Program-made: the position numbers and the translations under genes | The notes under the pieces: model-generated | Told to the model about the DNA's origin: nothing | Databases searched by the model: none | Seen by the model: the letters and a program-made list of their open reading frames with translations, nothing else | Shown here: piece by piece, positions 23,559 to 36,459 of the stretch | Position numbering within the stretch: the stretch's first letter is position 1 | Layout: each line of letters starts with the position of its first letter | Assembly (NCBI GenBank): GCA_973895155.1 | Contig: OZ316896.1 | Location: 20,708,001 to 20,772,000 of the forward strand | Source of the DNA: Marsupella aquatica | Taxonomy: Eukaryota; Marchantiophyta | DNA length: 64,000 nucleotides | Reading direction: 5' to 3'

Positions 23559-26500
23559 TCAAATTAATCTAGTAATTTGAACAGTTCGATCGCCCGGGCT
23601 GGTCCTACAGTCGTTGGTGCCACACAGTTCGTGCTCTAACGACCTCTTCCCTTGGTGCCACACAGTTCGTGCTCTAACGATCTCTTCCCCCTTTTCCTGC
23701 ATTCGGAGTAGATGGATGAAGTGTCGATGGCCTGAACAGCATGATATGTCGTTCTCCTTTACATTAGAAGGACCTCGGCCGTTTGAGTACATCGCATGCC
23801 CATTCTCACTGGTAGTCCGGTCTGATGTCTCCGAGGGATCTGCTCGTTCCTGGTCGGTGAGGGATTCTGCAAAATCCCCTTCCTTGCACTCTCGACGATA
23901 TTCCAGAGTTATACTGCTTAACTCGTGAGAGTCAAATGTCATTTTGGGCATGCTCTGCAAAACCAATACAGGCAGTGAGAAAGGAAGGTCGATCAGATGA
24001 GTTGAACTAAATTTACTTTCCTCTATTTAGAACCAGATGCGATCAGACTGATTGAATCTTTAAATCTGAGATCGGAGATCGGAGAACTCGTAAGGCATGA
24101 CTTGAACTCAGGTATCTCTCGAAAGCGGCTAGCGTTCCACCTTGGACCGGAGCGCTTTCCAAATGTACCGAACTGCTGCTCTTGTGAACATAGTGATGAT
24201 AGAGTACTGAATGATGTACAGTAGTGATTTATTACGGACAATATATATAAACATAGAAGCCTACCTCCATTATCCATCGGATGTAGGTTATATTGCTGAC
24301 GTGATTATTCCCGTCCAGGTCTGATTTAGCAGGCTGCATATGCAGAAAATAAGACAGCGTGAGCAAGAATTCAAAAATTTGGGAACATGCCCACAACAAA
24401 AACAAAAAAAAATGGAGAGATGTCTGATCCTGTCGTTGATATGCTCTCCCACTAAAATATCGGTGTTCAGGATCAAGCGCATACCATTCTTTTAATAAGT
24501 TCTTCATCAACATGAAGCCACGTGATACTATTACTATCATATTAACAACAGAGAGTGTGGCTTACTCGCAAGGTTACGACTTACTGTAAGGTTTGATGTG
24601 ATATTTTTTGCGGTGTTATCAAGCTTGGGAATTCGCTCGTGAGTCGCATGATCGGCTATAGCTCGTCTCTTGTCTGTGACGAAGGTAGGTTGGATCTCCC
24701 CTCTAACATCATCCGGCAGTTTGGAGAGCCTGCGGGTATCTTGGTTCATCATCGCCCACGTGCTGCAGGAAGGCGACATGAAATTGCACACAAGTCAGCA
24801 ACTCCACCAACGCGAAGATGCTCTCCAAAAGCGCTGCAAAGAGTAAGCAACATGAAGCAAGGCTCAAAAATGATCGTTATATATTCGACCATGGAGAGTA
24901 GTGAGATCGAGTGAATATTGCTCTCACCTTGTGCCTCTCGCAATGGTCTCTCCAGTTGAGTGTACACGGAGCAACCACTCTATCATCATACCATTTTTCC
25001 CGGCGTTGTCTGTCCAGGAGTCGACGTATACAGCTTCTGGCCTACAGGTACAAACGAGAATTTTATGAAATGAATACATCTGAATAACTCAAAGTACTCG
25101 TAAGGGGAAAGAACAATATTTTTTGTCAACCTCTTCAACTCTCCCGTCAGTAAGGTACCCGCAATTCAAGTGGTCTGTCCTGGAGTGCACTTATGTAGAG
25201 CATGGGAAAATGACCTAGCTGGCCTAGGCTTGTCTTCTACTGGTTGATCGAAGATCTTCGAATGTCGATCTAAATCAGAGCAGTCTGCATTAATTAACAT
25301 GGCACCGTTGCTATTCTAGGGCCATAATTAAAGCTACGCTGTCGAACTTCGATCAGCGCAGCCATCATAGCGCTCCCTGACGAAATGTTCGAGGTGGTCG
25401 CAACAAGATCAGACGGCGTATTTTGCAAGGAGAGCGGATCTAACAGTCCCATGGGTGTCAACTCCAAAAGTTCCCTCGGAATTGACTCCCAGAGACTCAG
25501 AATCTGGATATCGAACTGCAAAGGAAATTGTGTTGGGTTTAGGTTAATATTACTTACCAAGTCGGATACCGTTTAACTTCCACATGGAGCCTTGTGATGA
25601 CCCAAATCAACCGATACATGCCCATTTTAGGAGTTGCACCGAACCCTTCTCCACCAATTCCCACAAGTGAGAAGTGATTTATTGCCACCTCCTGTATGTA
25701 CCACAAGTCAACAGACCACAATTTTACCCACGTTAAAAACGTTTTATCTGACTGCAGCTTTTGTATCACATTTAATCAATTGACAGCATATCATAGACCG
25801 CTTGTGATAAACAGACCTTATACTAAACAATGATAAATACTTTCTTGACGAATCTCTGTAATATGTAATATGCCCTGTGAGGTCTTTCTGAATCGGAAGC
25901 GCTAACACACACATGACACCACCATTACGTCCACATGAGCCAAACAACAGAACCAGTTGCCCAGAGTTTGGCAGAGATGTGATTGAAGGAGAATTTCTTC
26001 AATTACTTTTTTACGATCTTGCAGGATTTGCTTTCTTCTGTCCCCCGCGAAGTACTGTACACATAAATTCAGTGATCTCCCAGGGAAATCCAGTTGGAGA
26101 TCACGCAACTCTCCCACTTAAAACGCAACTCTCCAACTTTCTGTGGTAAAAGCGTAGTGAGAAAACCCTCAACACTCTCCTCACTACTGACCGATCTAGA
26201 CAATACCTTCTGAAACCGGAAAACTTTCATAAAGTGCAATAACTGAAAGGACCAGACCATAGAAGTTGTACTGTACCTGGAATAGACTGACGACAGTGTC
26301 CATAGACGTTTTTCCATCTGAGCCCACTTCATAGGACCGAATCACGAACGTTTGGCGATACACTTTACCATCACCTATTACCGCGCCCTGCCGTAGTCCA
26401 GCCAAGTTCTCCAAAGACTTCATACGCTCGTCATTCTGTAAAGACAAGGAGTCGGTCACCGAATTTATCTTGGTGGCTTCTGACTGGGCCAGCTGATTCA

Positions 26501-26747
26501 GAGCACTAGTGTCAAAGTTGGCTGTAGTGTATTTAAGGTGCCCAACCAAATCATTCTCGACGGTGCTTTTCCTGGTCGATTGGTATTCTAAGGTCGCAGA
26601 TGTCTTGCCATCAAAGACTCGCTCATGACGGCCTCTGGGTAAACTCACTCGCTGCGAAAGGGAGCGTGTGACCTTTTGAGGACAGCAGCTCTTTTCTGGC
26701 AAGAACGTCGCAGACGGGCCTAGACGAAAGGCACTTTCGGTATACAT
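23559..26747 (-). CDS. FatB-like acyl-ACP thioesterase (divergent)
   Basis: Six exons, phase-compatible with GT-AG borders: 26747-26277, 25691-25558, 25041-24928, 24762-24585, 24333-24265 and 23954-23559, giving 453 residues. FatB enzymes hydrolyse acyl-ACP in the plastid stroma and release fatty acids for export. Diagnostic blocks in order are VYRQTFVIRSYEVG, GIGGEGFGATPKMG, LIWVITRLHVEVKRYPTW, VDSWTDNAGKNGMM, STWAMMNQDTRRLSKLPDDV, SDLDGNNHVSNITYIRWIME, SHELSSITLEYRREC and EIVRARTVWHQ. The intron positions follow the usual FatB gene structure. Catalytic-type residues D-x-N-x-H (DGNNH) and the YRREC cysteine are kept, but the usual PRWxDLDVN reads PAKSDLDGN. The start at 26747 is chosen because an in-frame stop lies upstream and a TATA box sits at 26853-26860. 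The Ser/Arg-rich N-terminus could be a transit peptide. A 38-base duplication near the 3' end replaces the normal C-terminus with a novel tail. Confidence 0.85.
23616..23691 (-). repeat. 38-base tandem duplication inside the last FatB exon
   Basis: ggtgccacacagttcgtgct begins at 23616 and again at 23654, one unit of 38 bases apart, with the copies differing at about one position (acgacctc versus acgatctc). Because 38 is not a multiple of three, the second copy on the coding strand is read in a different frame after VRARTVWHQG, producing RSLEHELCGTND and beyond. Confidence 0.95.
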
Positions 26748-26852
26748 GTCGTCCAGCCAAGTCGAATCCTCCCGTCCGCCCAATCTTCCACACGTACCCC
26801 TTTTGCTTCGGAGTGTTTCTGTGGTGAGCAGATCAACAGTAGCTAGTGAATT

Positions 26853-26860
26853 CTATATAT
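26853..26860 (-). promoter_or_regulatory. probable TATA box of the FatB-like gene
   Basis: On the minus strand the sequence reads atatatag, about 106 bases before the ATG at 26747. This is a normal distance for a short leader and supports a transcript that starts near 26825. Confidence 0.4.
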
Positions 26861-26869
26861 TCTGTGAAT

Positions 26870-28100
26870 ATGGAACTCTGGCCGGATATTCTGCAAGTAT
26901 GACAGCGAATCGATCAATGAAATAGTATCAGATCGATGTTGAATGTGTTCAAGTGTTCTCGATGCGATCATGAGAGTTGCTGCGACGATCACGACTAAAT
27001 GATTGATGGACTGCATGCAGTTTCACCACGAAACACATGGAGCGCCAATTAGATGGAATGAAGTTGGCCACTAAAGATATATGGTTGAGTGGTGAAGAGT
27101 AGGTTCACCACGGAAGAAAAGTAATTAAGCGCTGTGATGCACTTCAGCTGGTGCGCCAACACATATGAAATGGGATTTCAGGTGACTGAGGTTCTAGTGT
27201 GTCATACGATGGCGATCAGGAGATCGAGTGAAATGAGGAACAGCAAGTTCACCAAAGAAATAGAAGTATCCTTGGGCAGTGCTGCAATGCAGGTTCGTGC
27301 TAAACAAATATGAGCGAGACTCATACTACCTATTTTTGTTGGTGTTGGGGGGAGGGGGGGCCGGGGGGGAAATATGAGCGAGATTCATACTACCTGTTTT
27401 TTTGTTGGTGTTGGGGAAGGGGGAGGGGGTGGTGCAACAGACATTGTCACGTAAAGATTGAGGCCAGGTATATGCTGAGCGGGAAGGGTAATCCAAAGTT
27501 AGTATTTTGTCAATCAGATATTAAAGTGTTGCATGGATGTACTGTAAAGAACTAAAGATGGACGAAGTTAGCGATGTTGCATATTGGTTTGTCTTACTTG
27601 TACTATTTTCTCCGTATATCAGACATAAGCAAAACAAAAAATCCAGCTCGCACTAGTGTGACAAATTTGATGGCACAAGTATTAGTAGAATACAGATGGT
27701 CTGAGACACTCCACTTTAGTGTGATATTTGTGATCCCGTCGCGACGAGTATATTACTCGTAGTGAGGAGGCATTTGTTTGATGGCCACTACTTACGCAGC
27801 CCTTTTAATTGAGGTTGTCCCAATGTTCATTTTTTGCTTAATTCAGCCTGCATATATGGGGCTAGACAGACCTTTTAATTAACCGGTCCCAGATCTGGGA
27901 TCTCTCAAATCTCTGAGGATCCCTCAAATCTCTGGGATCTCTCAAACTCAGCAGACCTCAACTGTAAGTTGCAAGGGACCCAACACAGACCATGAAGTAA
28001 TTAAGTGATCCCAGATCTTAGTTATTGTTTAACGGGCCTCCACTGTGTACTGGTTCTTCTATCACCAACAAGAGAGGTCTCAAGACCATAGTCACCATAT
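26870..28100. other. intergenic spacer upstream of the FatB-like gene
   Basis: No supportable gene. It contains the G-rich 64-base duplication at 27307-27434 and short atctctcaaatctctg reiterations at 27897-27955. Confidence 0.5.
27307..27434. repeat. 64-base tandem duplication with long G tracts
   Basis: aatatgagcgaga-tcatactacct starts at 27307 and again at 27371, each copy continuing ttttgttggtgttgggg and a G-rich run. Between the copies (about 27346-27369) lie G runs separated by a or cc, which is compatible with a G-quadruplex on the plus strand. Confidence 0.9.
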
Positions 28101-28110
28101 ATTATACACT

Positions 28111-28560
28111 AGATAGAAACTTATGAACTCAGGACCTGGCTGAATTATGTAATAATGTTATGAACCCCTGGCTGGACAACCAATGAAGAACCTCTGGATT
28201 TGAATGAGCCAAAAGCAGTGCTTAAAATAGGGGAGAGTCTAAGGGTGATTGCACACTGTACCTCGATGCATTATAATGATTCACTAAACAACAAGCACAG
28301 TCAGCACCGCCCAAATATTAGAGTAAGGAAACATTGGAAACTTATGAACTCAAAACCTGGAGTAACTTCGAATTGTAATACTAGATGAACCTGGACAAAC
28401 ACTCAAGAATCTGATTCACCCAAGAACAAGCAAAGGGCTGCCTTAGGGTGATAGGCTTAGGGTGAACATTAAATGTACCTCAAGGCAAAGGCACTGATCG
28501 AGTGGCCTTGTGAATAACGTTGGTTCTTGTACAGGATGGATAGTCTGACAGACAAGAAAA
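28111..28560. repeat. diverged tandem repeat, period about 221
   Basis: gaaacttatgaactcaggacctgg at 28116 corresponds to gaaacttatgaactcaaaacctgg at 28337. Both copies continue with aa-gaacct or gatgaacctgg-caa, gagccaaaagcag or agaacaagcaaag, and a tag(gg)gtga stretch. Confidence 0.65.
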
Positions 28561-28875
28561 GACAGAAAATCCAAAGCAGCCCAATGAAGAAAAATTGGAA
28601 ATCTAATACTAAGCTAGGTCCATCTAAAAACCCCTAAAATGCACCGGGAAATGCATGCATGCAAAGCAATAAAAAAAAGTGAAAATAATGGTAAATTATA
28701 TTTAATTAAAAATCCTTGTATATAGTATAGGGTACAACAAGTTTATATATCCCGTAACTATTCTTCTTTCCAAAAATTGGATTCTCAAGTTAGTGCCTTT
28801 CAGTATAATTTTTTAATTATATATAATAGTTTTACCAAATGAAAAAGTCTTCATTGCCCACATAGGCATGAATTT

Positions 28876-28925
28876 GTGGTAGCTTACTTGAGTAGAGACT
28901 GACAGGTCTTGGGTTCAACTCTTGA
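28876..28925 (+). mobile_element. possible tRNA-like SINE head
   Basis: gtggtagcttacttgagtag is followed by a B-box-like gggttcaactc, then a G-rich body up to about 28990. There is no boundary evidence. Confidence 0.3.
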
Positions 28926-28989
28926 GGGAGGGGGGCGGACGGAGGGGGCAGGGGTTGCGGGGTTGGGCACGGGAGGGGGGTCACTCCCA

Positions 28990-31670
28990 CAAATGTTTAC
29001 ATCATGTGCAAACCACATAAGGGGCATTTTATTCATTTTAGGGAAGTACTTAGAAGTAGCGAGGAAGTAAGGGGGTAACAATTTTAAAAGTGCCACTTGT
29101 CATCACATGATTCATTGTTTGCCACATGTCAATAAATGATTGGTGTGTTTTTTTAGCTTCCTAGTCCTTTTTGAGAGAGTGATTAAATAGGGGCCATCGC
29201 ACATGGTATACAACAATTTCATAAGGTGAACCCGAGGTTCAACTATTGTGACTGACTCTTCTTTTTCTGTGGGGTTTCATAAATTTTCCTTTCAAAAATA
29301 AATAAATTTTAAAAATAGTCTTCATTTGACTGTTTGCTCCCAGTTCTAATAATACTACTAATAATCCAACATGTGACTACTAAAGGTAAGAAATCTAATC
29401 TATTTATTACCTTAATAAGCAAATAGGTACCTACATGGCCAGGAGCCTTCTGAGAAAATATTCTCTTGGCCAACAGCATATCACGTGATTGTGAAGAGCC
29501 ACTTGCCTGCCCCTTTTCTTCTATTACCTTTGAGTCGGAGGGTATTGGAGAATCCGGATGCTATTATTCTCATAGCTCAAGCATATGCCACATAGAGAAA
29601 AAAGCCCATTTTGTTTGTGGGATCTAAAGCAAATTGTACTAGACAAGCACATAACATCATAAGGAGGAAAACTTTAGCTCTGGATGTCCCGTCTCCATGC
29701 TACTGGAACATGTAGCAACATACATTAATTGTTTTTCTTGCCCACAAAAATAACGCACACCATGAAAATATCCCCAAGTAACCCAAGTAAATCGTTATTC
29801 TCTCCTCATATGATTGTCTGTTATTCACAATGCATATAACGCAAATACATACTTACAATACACTCAAAGATCCGTAGGAGACTTAAAATATTTATTACTA
29901 TTTAAAACAACTGAAGATAATTCCTTTCCGACCCTCATTAGCATGCAATTCACGTACAAGTTAGGACTCCACTAAGAATGCCTCACTATTTTGGTAAGTA
30001 GTTACATTAGACTATGTACATATCGTTTATTTCAGGTGAACAACAGGCTGAGAGGATCGGATTTGATTCTATCCTGCTTATTGAAAACATTCTAGTGCTT
30101 GAATATTTTAACTCATTGAAAAATATATAAGAACTAAGTTATACCATCATTTCTAAATTTATTAAAATACAAATTTTGCATAAAATAATGGAAATATAAA
30201 GTAACTATAAAACTTGCCGTGATTGATGAAGGGCATGAGAATTGAAGCGCATCAAAAAATCTCAAACTCTGTGCCCAGGACAAAAAGGCGTGGGCCCAGA
30301 GGAGGTTGTGGGTCATAATATGTCAGGATAATTTCTATTTTAAATGTGATATAAGGTATGTAGTCTGTACAGCATATCAATGTGAAGGAGTGGTTGAAGG
30401 AGTGGTTGAAGAGTCCTTGAGATAGTGAGTTCAAGTTGGGCTCAAAATGGTTTTTCTTTTCCCTTCAATTAACGGCAAAGAAAAGGTGTCAGAGAAAGAA
30501 ATGAACTTAAAGGGGTTCAAATAATTTCTAAATTGAAATAATAAATGTAATATAAATGATTGGGGGGTTCAAGTGATTTTCAGATAGAAAGGAATCCAGC
30601 CATGCGAGGCCCAGATTAAAATTAAAATAATCACTTAGTACCACAACAAATTGGAGTTGGGAGACTGAAACAGTGATGCACCATAAGGGGAAGTTGAAAA
30701 AATTTGAATATATTAGGCCAGGCTTGCAGGGAGAGTGTTAAAGCTCCTGCTGTTGTTTCCCCCTCAGGCATTTTTTGGTGGGGTTTCCCTTCACTAAGTA
30801 AGGCTTTATTAAGAGGTGCTCTCTCATGAAAAAGTTCTCTAAGTCAGTTGCATATGATACTTTAAGGTTTTGTTTGTGGAAGAGTTAAATTGTAAGTCAA
30901 AATGACTAAAGATTGCCGTAGACCATACGTGAAGCAGCCTGAGAAGGCGCTGAATTGTGTAAACTGTACATCTTATGTCCTTGAAGATTTAAAAGATTTG
31001 GGGCACCACACTCTACTATGTAACGAATAACTTGAAGAGCCTTATCTAATTAATATTCCCCCTACATATTTCTTTTTTTAATTTTGAACTTATTTTGTTT
31101 TTGGATCGTATAGTTACGTACATAAGTATTTATATAGGCCAGAAGCTTGTACAACATTAAGTCCAGGATTAAGTCATTTCAAGTTGATATATGAGGTTTA
31201 GACTTTGGTAGGTTAGTAGGTTAGTAGGCTAGCTTATCAAACTTGGTAACAGCCAAACATGGACCATCTATTGGTCAAATTGCAACTAAATCTTGTATTT
31301 TAAGTAAGTGTACGTGTGAAAAATATAATTCAGATCAAGTGAACTGGAATGATATTGGTTTTAACTAAGTTTAGAATTCCTCTCCGAGTAACATATCATA
31401 AACTAGATATTTACCCTGATACGATCTTTGTGCAATCCTCTTTCTTAGAATAGAATTTCCAGGCAGTAAGCTTGCAGGTGATCTATGAAATCTACATTTT
31501 AATTGGGATCTGGCATTGTGTCTGCAGAAAGAGCCTTCTTAAGGTCCCATCCTAAGTAAGAGGTTTACTTGCAGAACCAGCTCCAGTGGGGGGTTTAATG
31601 TGTTTGTGCAGCACTTGGAGTAGCGTAAGGATTATGTGAAAAGCAACAAAAAAGTGGGGGTTTCCCATGT
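28990..31670. other. AT-rich intergenic spacer
   Basis: No supportable gene. Two further short segments with B-box-like gttcaa words occur (29225-29245 and 30391-30445, the latter with a repeated gaaggagtggtt). They may be SINE pieces but lack clear A boxes or ends. Confidence 0.4.
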
Positions 31671-31677
31671 TGCAAGC

Positions 31678-32010
31678 CAGTTGTACTCATGCTCAATCAA
31701 AGGAGCTTTACTTTCTTTTTCTTTTTAAATAAAATAGCTACAAACAAAGGGATAAAAAGCGAGTTGCGCCCTTGCTTGTTATCAAAGTAGGTTCCCAGCT
31801 AGGCAGTTTACTTTTTTCTTTTTAGAAAGTAAATACAAACAAACAGTAACGTACAACTCAGTTGCACTCTTGCTCATTCAATCAAAGACGGTGTCACTTC
31901 CTTTCTTTTCTGACTATGTACAAGTTGATATCAAGCCAGTTGCACTGTTGCTCAATAAAAGGCGATTCACTTTTTGCTTTTTTAAATGACTACAAAGAAA
32001 CAAAATTTTA
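31678..32010. repeat. three to four diverged copies of a ~100-base tandem repeat
   Basis: The units carry agttg-(c/t)actc(t/a)tgctcaat-aaag, a tcacttt or tttactttctttt core, a tttttaaat run and ctacaaa-aaac. Copies begin near 31679, 31760, 31860 and 31935. Confidence 0.75.
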
Positions 32011-32019
32011 CAAGACTGG

Positions 32020-33090
32020 GCGGGAGGGTGCCATCTACTCCTTGGCTGTCCTAGTCTTGGTGCAAAATATTAGGGTCGTGCTGCATATTATTAAGAGTTT
32101 GACTTTGAGCTTTTTGTTGTTTTACACCTCTGGATATTTGGTGTCAAAGAGCTGGATGAAATCAAGTGGTGGGACCCTGTGCAAGAAAAAATAGCTTGCA
32201 TGGTGAGCCGCAGTCGTGCACACTACTTTCTTGGTGGGTCAAGAGGTTTTTGTGCATTGCAGACCGTACTTATAACCAGCAGTAAGTTTGTTAGAAGAGG
32301 GAGAGCCCCAAATTATGTAGTCGGTGAAGCTCTTGACTGAAAAATTGAAAGTGTGCCCAAATATTGGCTGCCTCTACCTGGGCCTCTACCACAAAACATG
32401 TTTCCCTCCTAGCTCCTTTCACTTCTTTGGTTTTCAGCAGCATTTTGGGAGAGTACTTGATTCCAAGGAATAATTCCCACCTTTTGTTGGAAGAGGGCCT
32501 CATCTATGAATAACTATGTTTGTGGGCTAAAAAAGCACGTCATCAGTGATGTATAGGAAACAACTAAAGTTATTGAATAGCAGGAAGTTAGAGTGTAACT
32601 CCTCCGAATGAATATGTAGCTTTTTACCCAGAAATAGAGTAGAGTGCTACCCCACACCTCACAATAATAGCACTCTTGTTTGCAAACCATCTATTGCAAA
32701 AGTTTGCCTCAACAAGTAACTTATTGTCATGCATGGACCCACCAAGAAAATTTCTCCAAAAAGCTGAATAATCTTTACTAAAGTAGCATTGACAATCCCA
32801 GGTTTTCTCTTTTCCCCTGGTGTGGCAAATGTCACCTTGTATGAAGCAAAACATACTAGTAATCTTCGTGATCAAATTTAGTCCTTTCTGACAGTCAGGT
32901 CTCCCTGGAATTTTAAGTATATCTGCCTAGATTTAAAAATGACCATTAGATCTGATCTGAATTTTAAGGATATATTTCTAGATTGAAGGATGACCATTAC
33001 ATTCTGAATAATGGGGTCTGGGGCTAGGTGGAAAAGTGGCGACTGAAATTGGAAATCAGAAAATCTGGCCAATTTTAGCTCAAAGCGGCG
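32020..33090. other. intergenic spacer
   Basis: No supportable gene. A two-copy repeat with period about 51 (gaattttaag-atat followed by ctagatt and gatgaccatta) lies at 32908-33008. Confidence 0.45.
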
Positions 33091-33097
33091 AGACTGT

Positions 33098-33421
33098 TTA
33101 GAGAGTGGAATCTAGAGAATTTTCGCCACTAAAAAACGGTGAATCACTGTCGTTTTTCTCCGCTTCAGTATGAATGTACAGATCCAGTCCGCGTCTGGGA
33201 GAAGCAGCACGCAGATCGATGGCAATGTCTGCGCCTTCTGAAACGTCGGCAAATCCTAAGAAGTGCTGATTCCCCATCATCCAAAGCGCACTGCCCCAAA
33301 CGCCAAAGGAAGAAGCCAAAATTTCAGCATTATGTGGGATCCACAGCGTGAAGTAAGCTAGGGGAATGATCGTCACGGTAACAAAGAAACTGTCAACCCA
33401 ACAACACAGAAAAATTATCAT
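33098..33421 (-). CDS. unidentified short ORF with hydrophobic N-terminus
   Basis: ATG-initiated frame of 107 residues. The first about 30 residues are hydrophobic (MIIFLCCWVDSFFVTVTIIP), followed by FTLWIPHNAEILASSFGVWG and a charged C-terminus (HTEAEKNDSD). No family is recognised, no splice partners were found and the codon pattern is not diagnostic. It may be a small membrane protein or a chance ORF in repeat-rich DNA. Confidence 0.2.
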   Translation of the reverse strand: MIIFLCCWVDSFFVTVTIIPLAYFTLWIPHNAEILASSFGVWGSALWMMGNQHFLGFADVSEGADIAIDLRAASPRRGLDLYIHTEAEKNDSDSPFFSGENSLDSTL

Positions 33422-33429
33422 TCAACACG

Positions 33430-36100
33430 GCAACTGAAGGGAAAAAATCTGCGACAACCCCGACCAACAAATTCCGTATCACGTGGTGCTTCCCGTGAAG
33501 CCCCGCATGTTCATGTAAGTAGGCGCCAGCTATGATCAATCATTCATCCGCAAGAATCTTGTCTTGACCACCCCGACTACTGATTTCCTGGTAATTCATT
33601 CAACGCATATGCAGTGGGCGGGAACAATAGCAAGCGCACCCAGACAGGATTAGCGGGAAAAACACCGAAATTGAAAAGCTAAAATAAAGGACATAGTGAG
33701 AAAAGAGAAATAACTGGAGGCTGAGCTGGGCACAGATGTGTGCAGTGATGCTGGGATGGACAAACTAAACCGCCACAGTCACAACTTAAACATAAAGTCT
33801 TACTGTCATACCACTTTTTACATTTTGTTCCTAATTTGACATTTAAGCATGCAGTTGACGATAATAGAACGCTTCCGTCCAGGGAGCGCTGTGGTTCTCA
33901 TTCAACTGAAGTAGTTGGGTTCCCTTTGTTGATTAGTGGATTATCTTTTACACTATCATAAAGGTTCTGGGAGTATAGTGACAGTGTAACTTAGTTCCTG
34001 TGACATCCAAGCTAGCTTCCACTTTGAGGAAAAAAAGTGTTAAATCTCGTTCAATCATTTCTTTTTCTTCTGGTGGACTAAAAACTCTTCTTGCAGTTGA
34101 GTGTAACTGCAACAATGAACGATGGACGTAACGTGTGGTGGCATGGAGACGAGATAACTTCTATCCCAGGCCGGGAAAGGCCAGACTGAGGTCTCACTTA
34201 AAATAATTCAAGGGACTTCGAATCCAGAACCGGTATGAATCTGATACTAAGAGTAGAATTGTAAACTAAGGACCGGGCTAAGGACTATCATATCATGGCG
34301 AGCGAAGAGAGCCGGCCAAGCTAGACACAGGATTGCAGTATATGTCATAGCGACAAGGCCAAATTCACAGAGACCGAGGCACGAAGCGAAGACAACATTT
34401 CCGTGTAATCATCAAGTGAGGGCACAGAAGTGCCTGTCAGTACGTACGTTATTGCAAAAGCGAGACGAAGGGGATGGCGAACATCATTCACATTGCCAGT
34501 AAATTAAGCGTCTTCGAATCTTGGTCAATTTACGAATTCTGGCAACTTTGAGCAGACGAATTATGGTCCTCCAAACGTGGACCAGGAGAGAGTATGCGGA
34601 GGTAGAGCTAGAATTGCCCCAAGGTGAAACACCGAAGCGTTTCTGTAATTCCATGCATATGTCCAAATTTGAAACGGAAGAGGGATTCATGCTGTTTCGT
34701 TTCATGCCTGTGTCTGATGCGCACACAAGATTCATCTCTTGAGTTTTCATTGCTGTAAATTTCTTTGCTCATTACATATCTCTTACAATTTAATTTTTTA
34801 TAATCAGTGAAGCCAAGGGAAAACTGGAAAGCCCTATATATCCTGGAAAGGGAATACTAACTCTTGCTGTTCAAATGCTAGTTTCTCGTCATCACACTTC
34901 AGAGCATATCAACATCGACATGTACGATGGTACCTTTACTATAGACCGGTGAGGGTTTTCATTTTGAGACTGGAGGATTGCCAATGCTCATCAAAATTTT
35001 GCAGGTCCACATTAGTCGTTCACCAATGAATAGAAGCATTTAACTCTCAACAAACAAATTATACTTAATTCCACAGCTCTTACTTTCTTAAAGGTATCCT
35101 TCTTTTCGGCAAACTTCACCTTGCTCAGTTTCTACGTCTATCTGCCAGGCAGAAGAAGATTTGCTGAGCTGATGATATACACAAATTAAGGCTTATACAC
35201 CATCGAAGGCCAACAGGCAGAGTCCGTATGTCGAAACGCTTGCTCGCAGGAAGCCAGTTTCCTTCTAGTAACATTTCAAATCGCTATCCATTAGTGTTAA
35301 GACTCATTTGTCAATAATTAAAATCCAGACAAGACGTAGACCATTCCTTCACAGTTTGCATTCGTGCTGGAAACCACAACAAAATAATTGAGTGGTGAGA
35401 AACCAGCCAGGAAGGACAGGACACATGTGAGTTCCAAGAGGGTTGTATTCATTGAATCTCGGGCTAATTGGCAAAGAAAGGAGATCCATGGAAATCAGGC
35501 TATTGAGATGATGATACAGGGAATAAGAATAGTGTCCGTATATTTCCTGATTGAGCTGTCCTGGCCAGGAGTGATTACTCACCCTCGTTTGCTTTCAAGG
35601 AGCTCTTTGTACGTGTTTCTGAATGTAGAGTATGCATCCATGCAGGAGACTCGATGCAAGTGACAGTGTGCGATGACTTAATTTGCTTGGCCGAGTGCCA
35701 CGGATGCTTAGAGATTACCAAACTACCCATCAAGTTTGACTCATGGAAATCAATGGAATGCTTGTGATGTAGAGCATAATTATGTTACGGAACTCGATGG
35801 AACGCTTGTGATGTCGAGCATAATTATGTCCACTCACTCAGGTTAAACAACTTCAAACATACAGCAGTTGATGCATAATCTTATTTTTGTCCTGATTGGA
35901 AATCGGGCAAATCGTCAGAACACACTATTATTTACAATACATAATGCATGTCCAGGTTAGATGTAACTCAAATATAATATAGATTTTAGTTCAGGTAGAT
36001 ACCCGGCCTGTTTGGTTGAGGACCAGATGGAACTCTGATAGACGGCACGGGGTGTAACAGCATGTTGAGGGGACCTACCAAAATGAGCCAGATAATTTAT
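33430..36100. other. intergenic spacer
   Basis: No supportable gene. Overlapping short ORFs near 34484-34750 lie on both strands and have no domain signature. A two-copy unit (aatggaatgcttgtgatgtagagcataattatgt and its near copy) is at about 35752-35832. Confidence 0.4.
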
Positions 36101-36107
36101 CCCCTCA

Positions 36108-36450
36108 GACTTAAACCCACCACTAGCCATGACAAAAACCTATTTATACCAGGTTTCACCATAAATATTATCATTTATTGCATTTGTCAGACTTAAACCA
36201 CCACTAGCCATGACAAAAACCTGTTTACACCAGGTTTCATTATAAATATTATCATTTACTGAATTTGTGGAGCCATGTAGAAACGGAGAGGAGAAGAATG
36301 AGATGATTATTTATCCCTTCAGACTTAAATTAGCCACCACTACCCATGACAAAAACCTGGTTATACTTGGTTTCACCATTTAAACAGTATCATTTCCGGG
36401 ATTTGTGGAGCAATATAGAAACAGGAGAGGAGAAGAATGAGAGCAAAGTC
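36108..36450. repeat. three-copy diverged tandem repeat
   Basis: tcagacttaaa, ccaccacta(g/c)ccatgacaaa, aacct-tttatac, ggtttcacca and tatcattt recur at about 36106, 36188 and 36320. The last two copies also share gtggag-ca, agaaac and ggagaggagaagaatgag. Confidence 0.85.
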
Positions 36451-36459
36451 AAAAAGAGA

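Noticed and set aside
28876-28925. Functional tRNA gene
   Set aside because: Only B-box-like words are present; no cloverleaf with matching acceptor and anticodon stems could be drawn.
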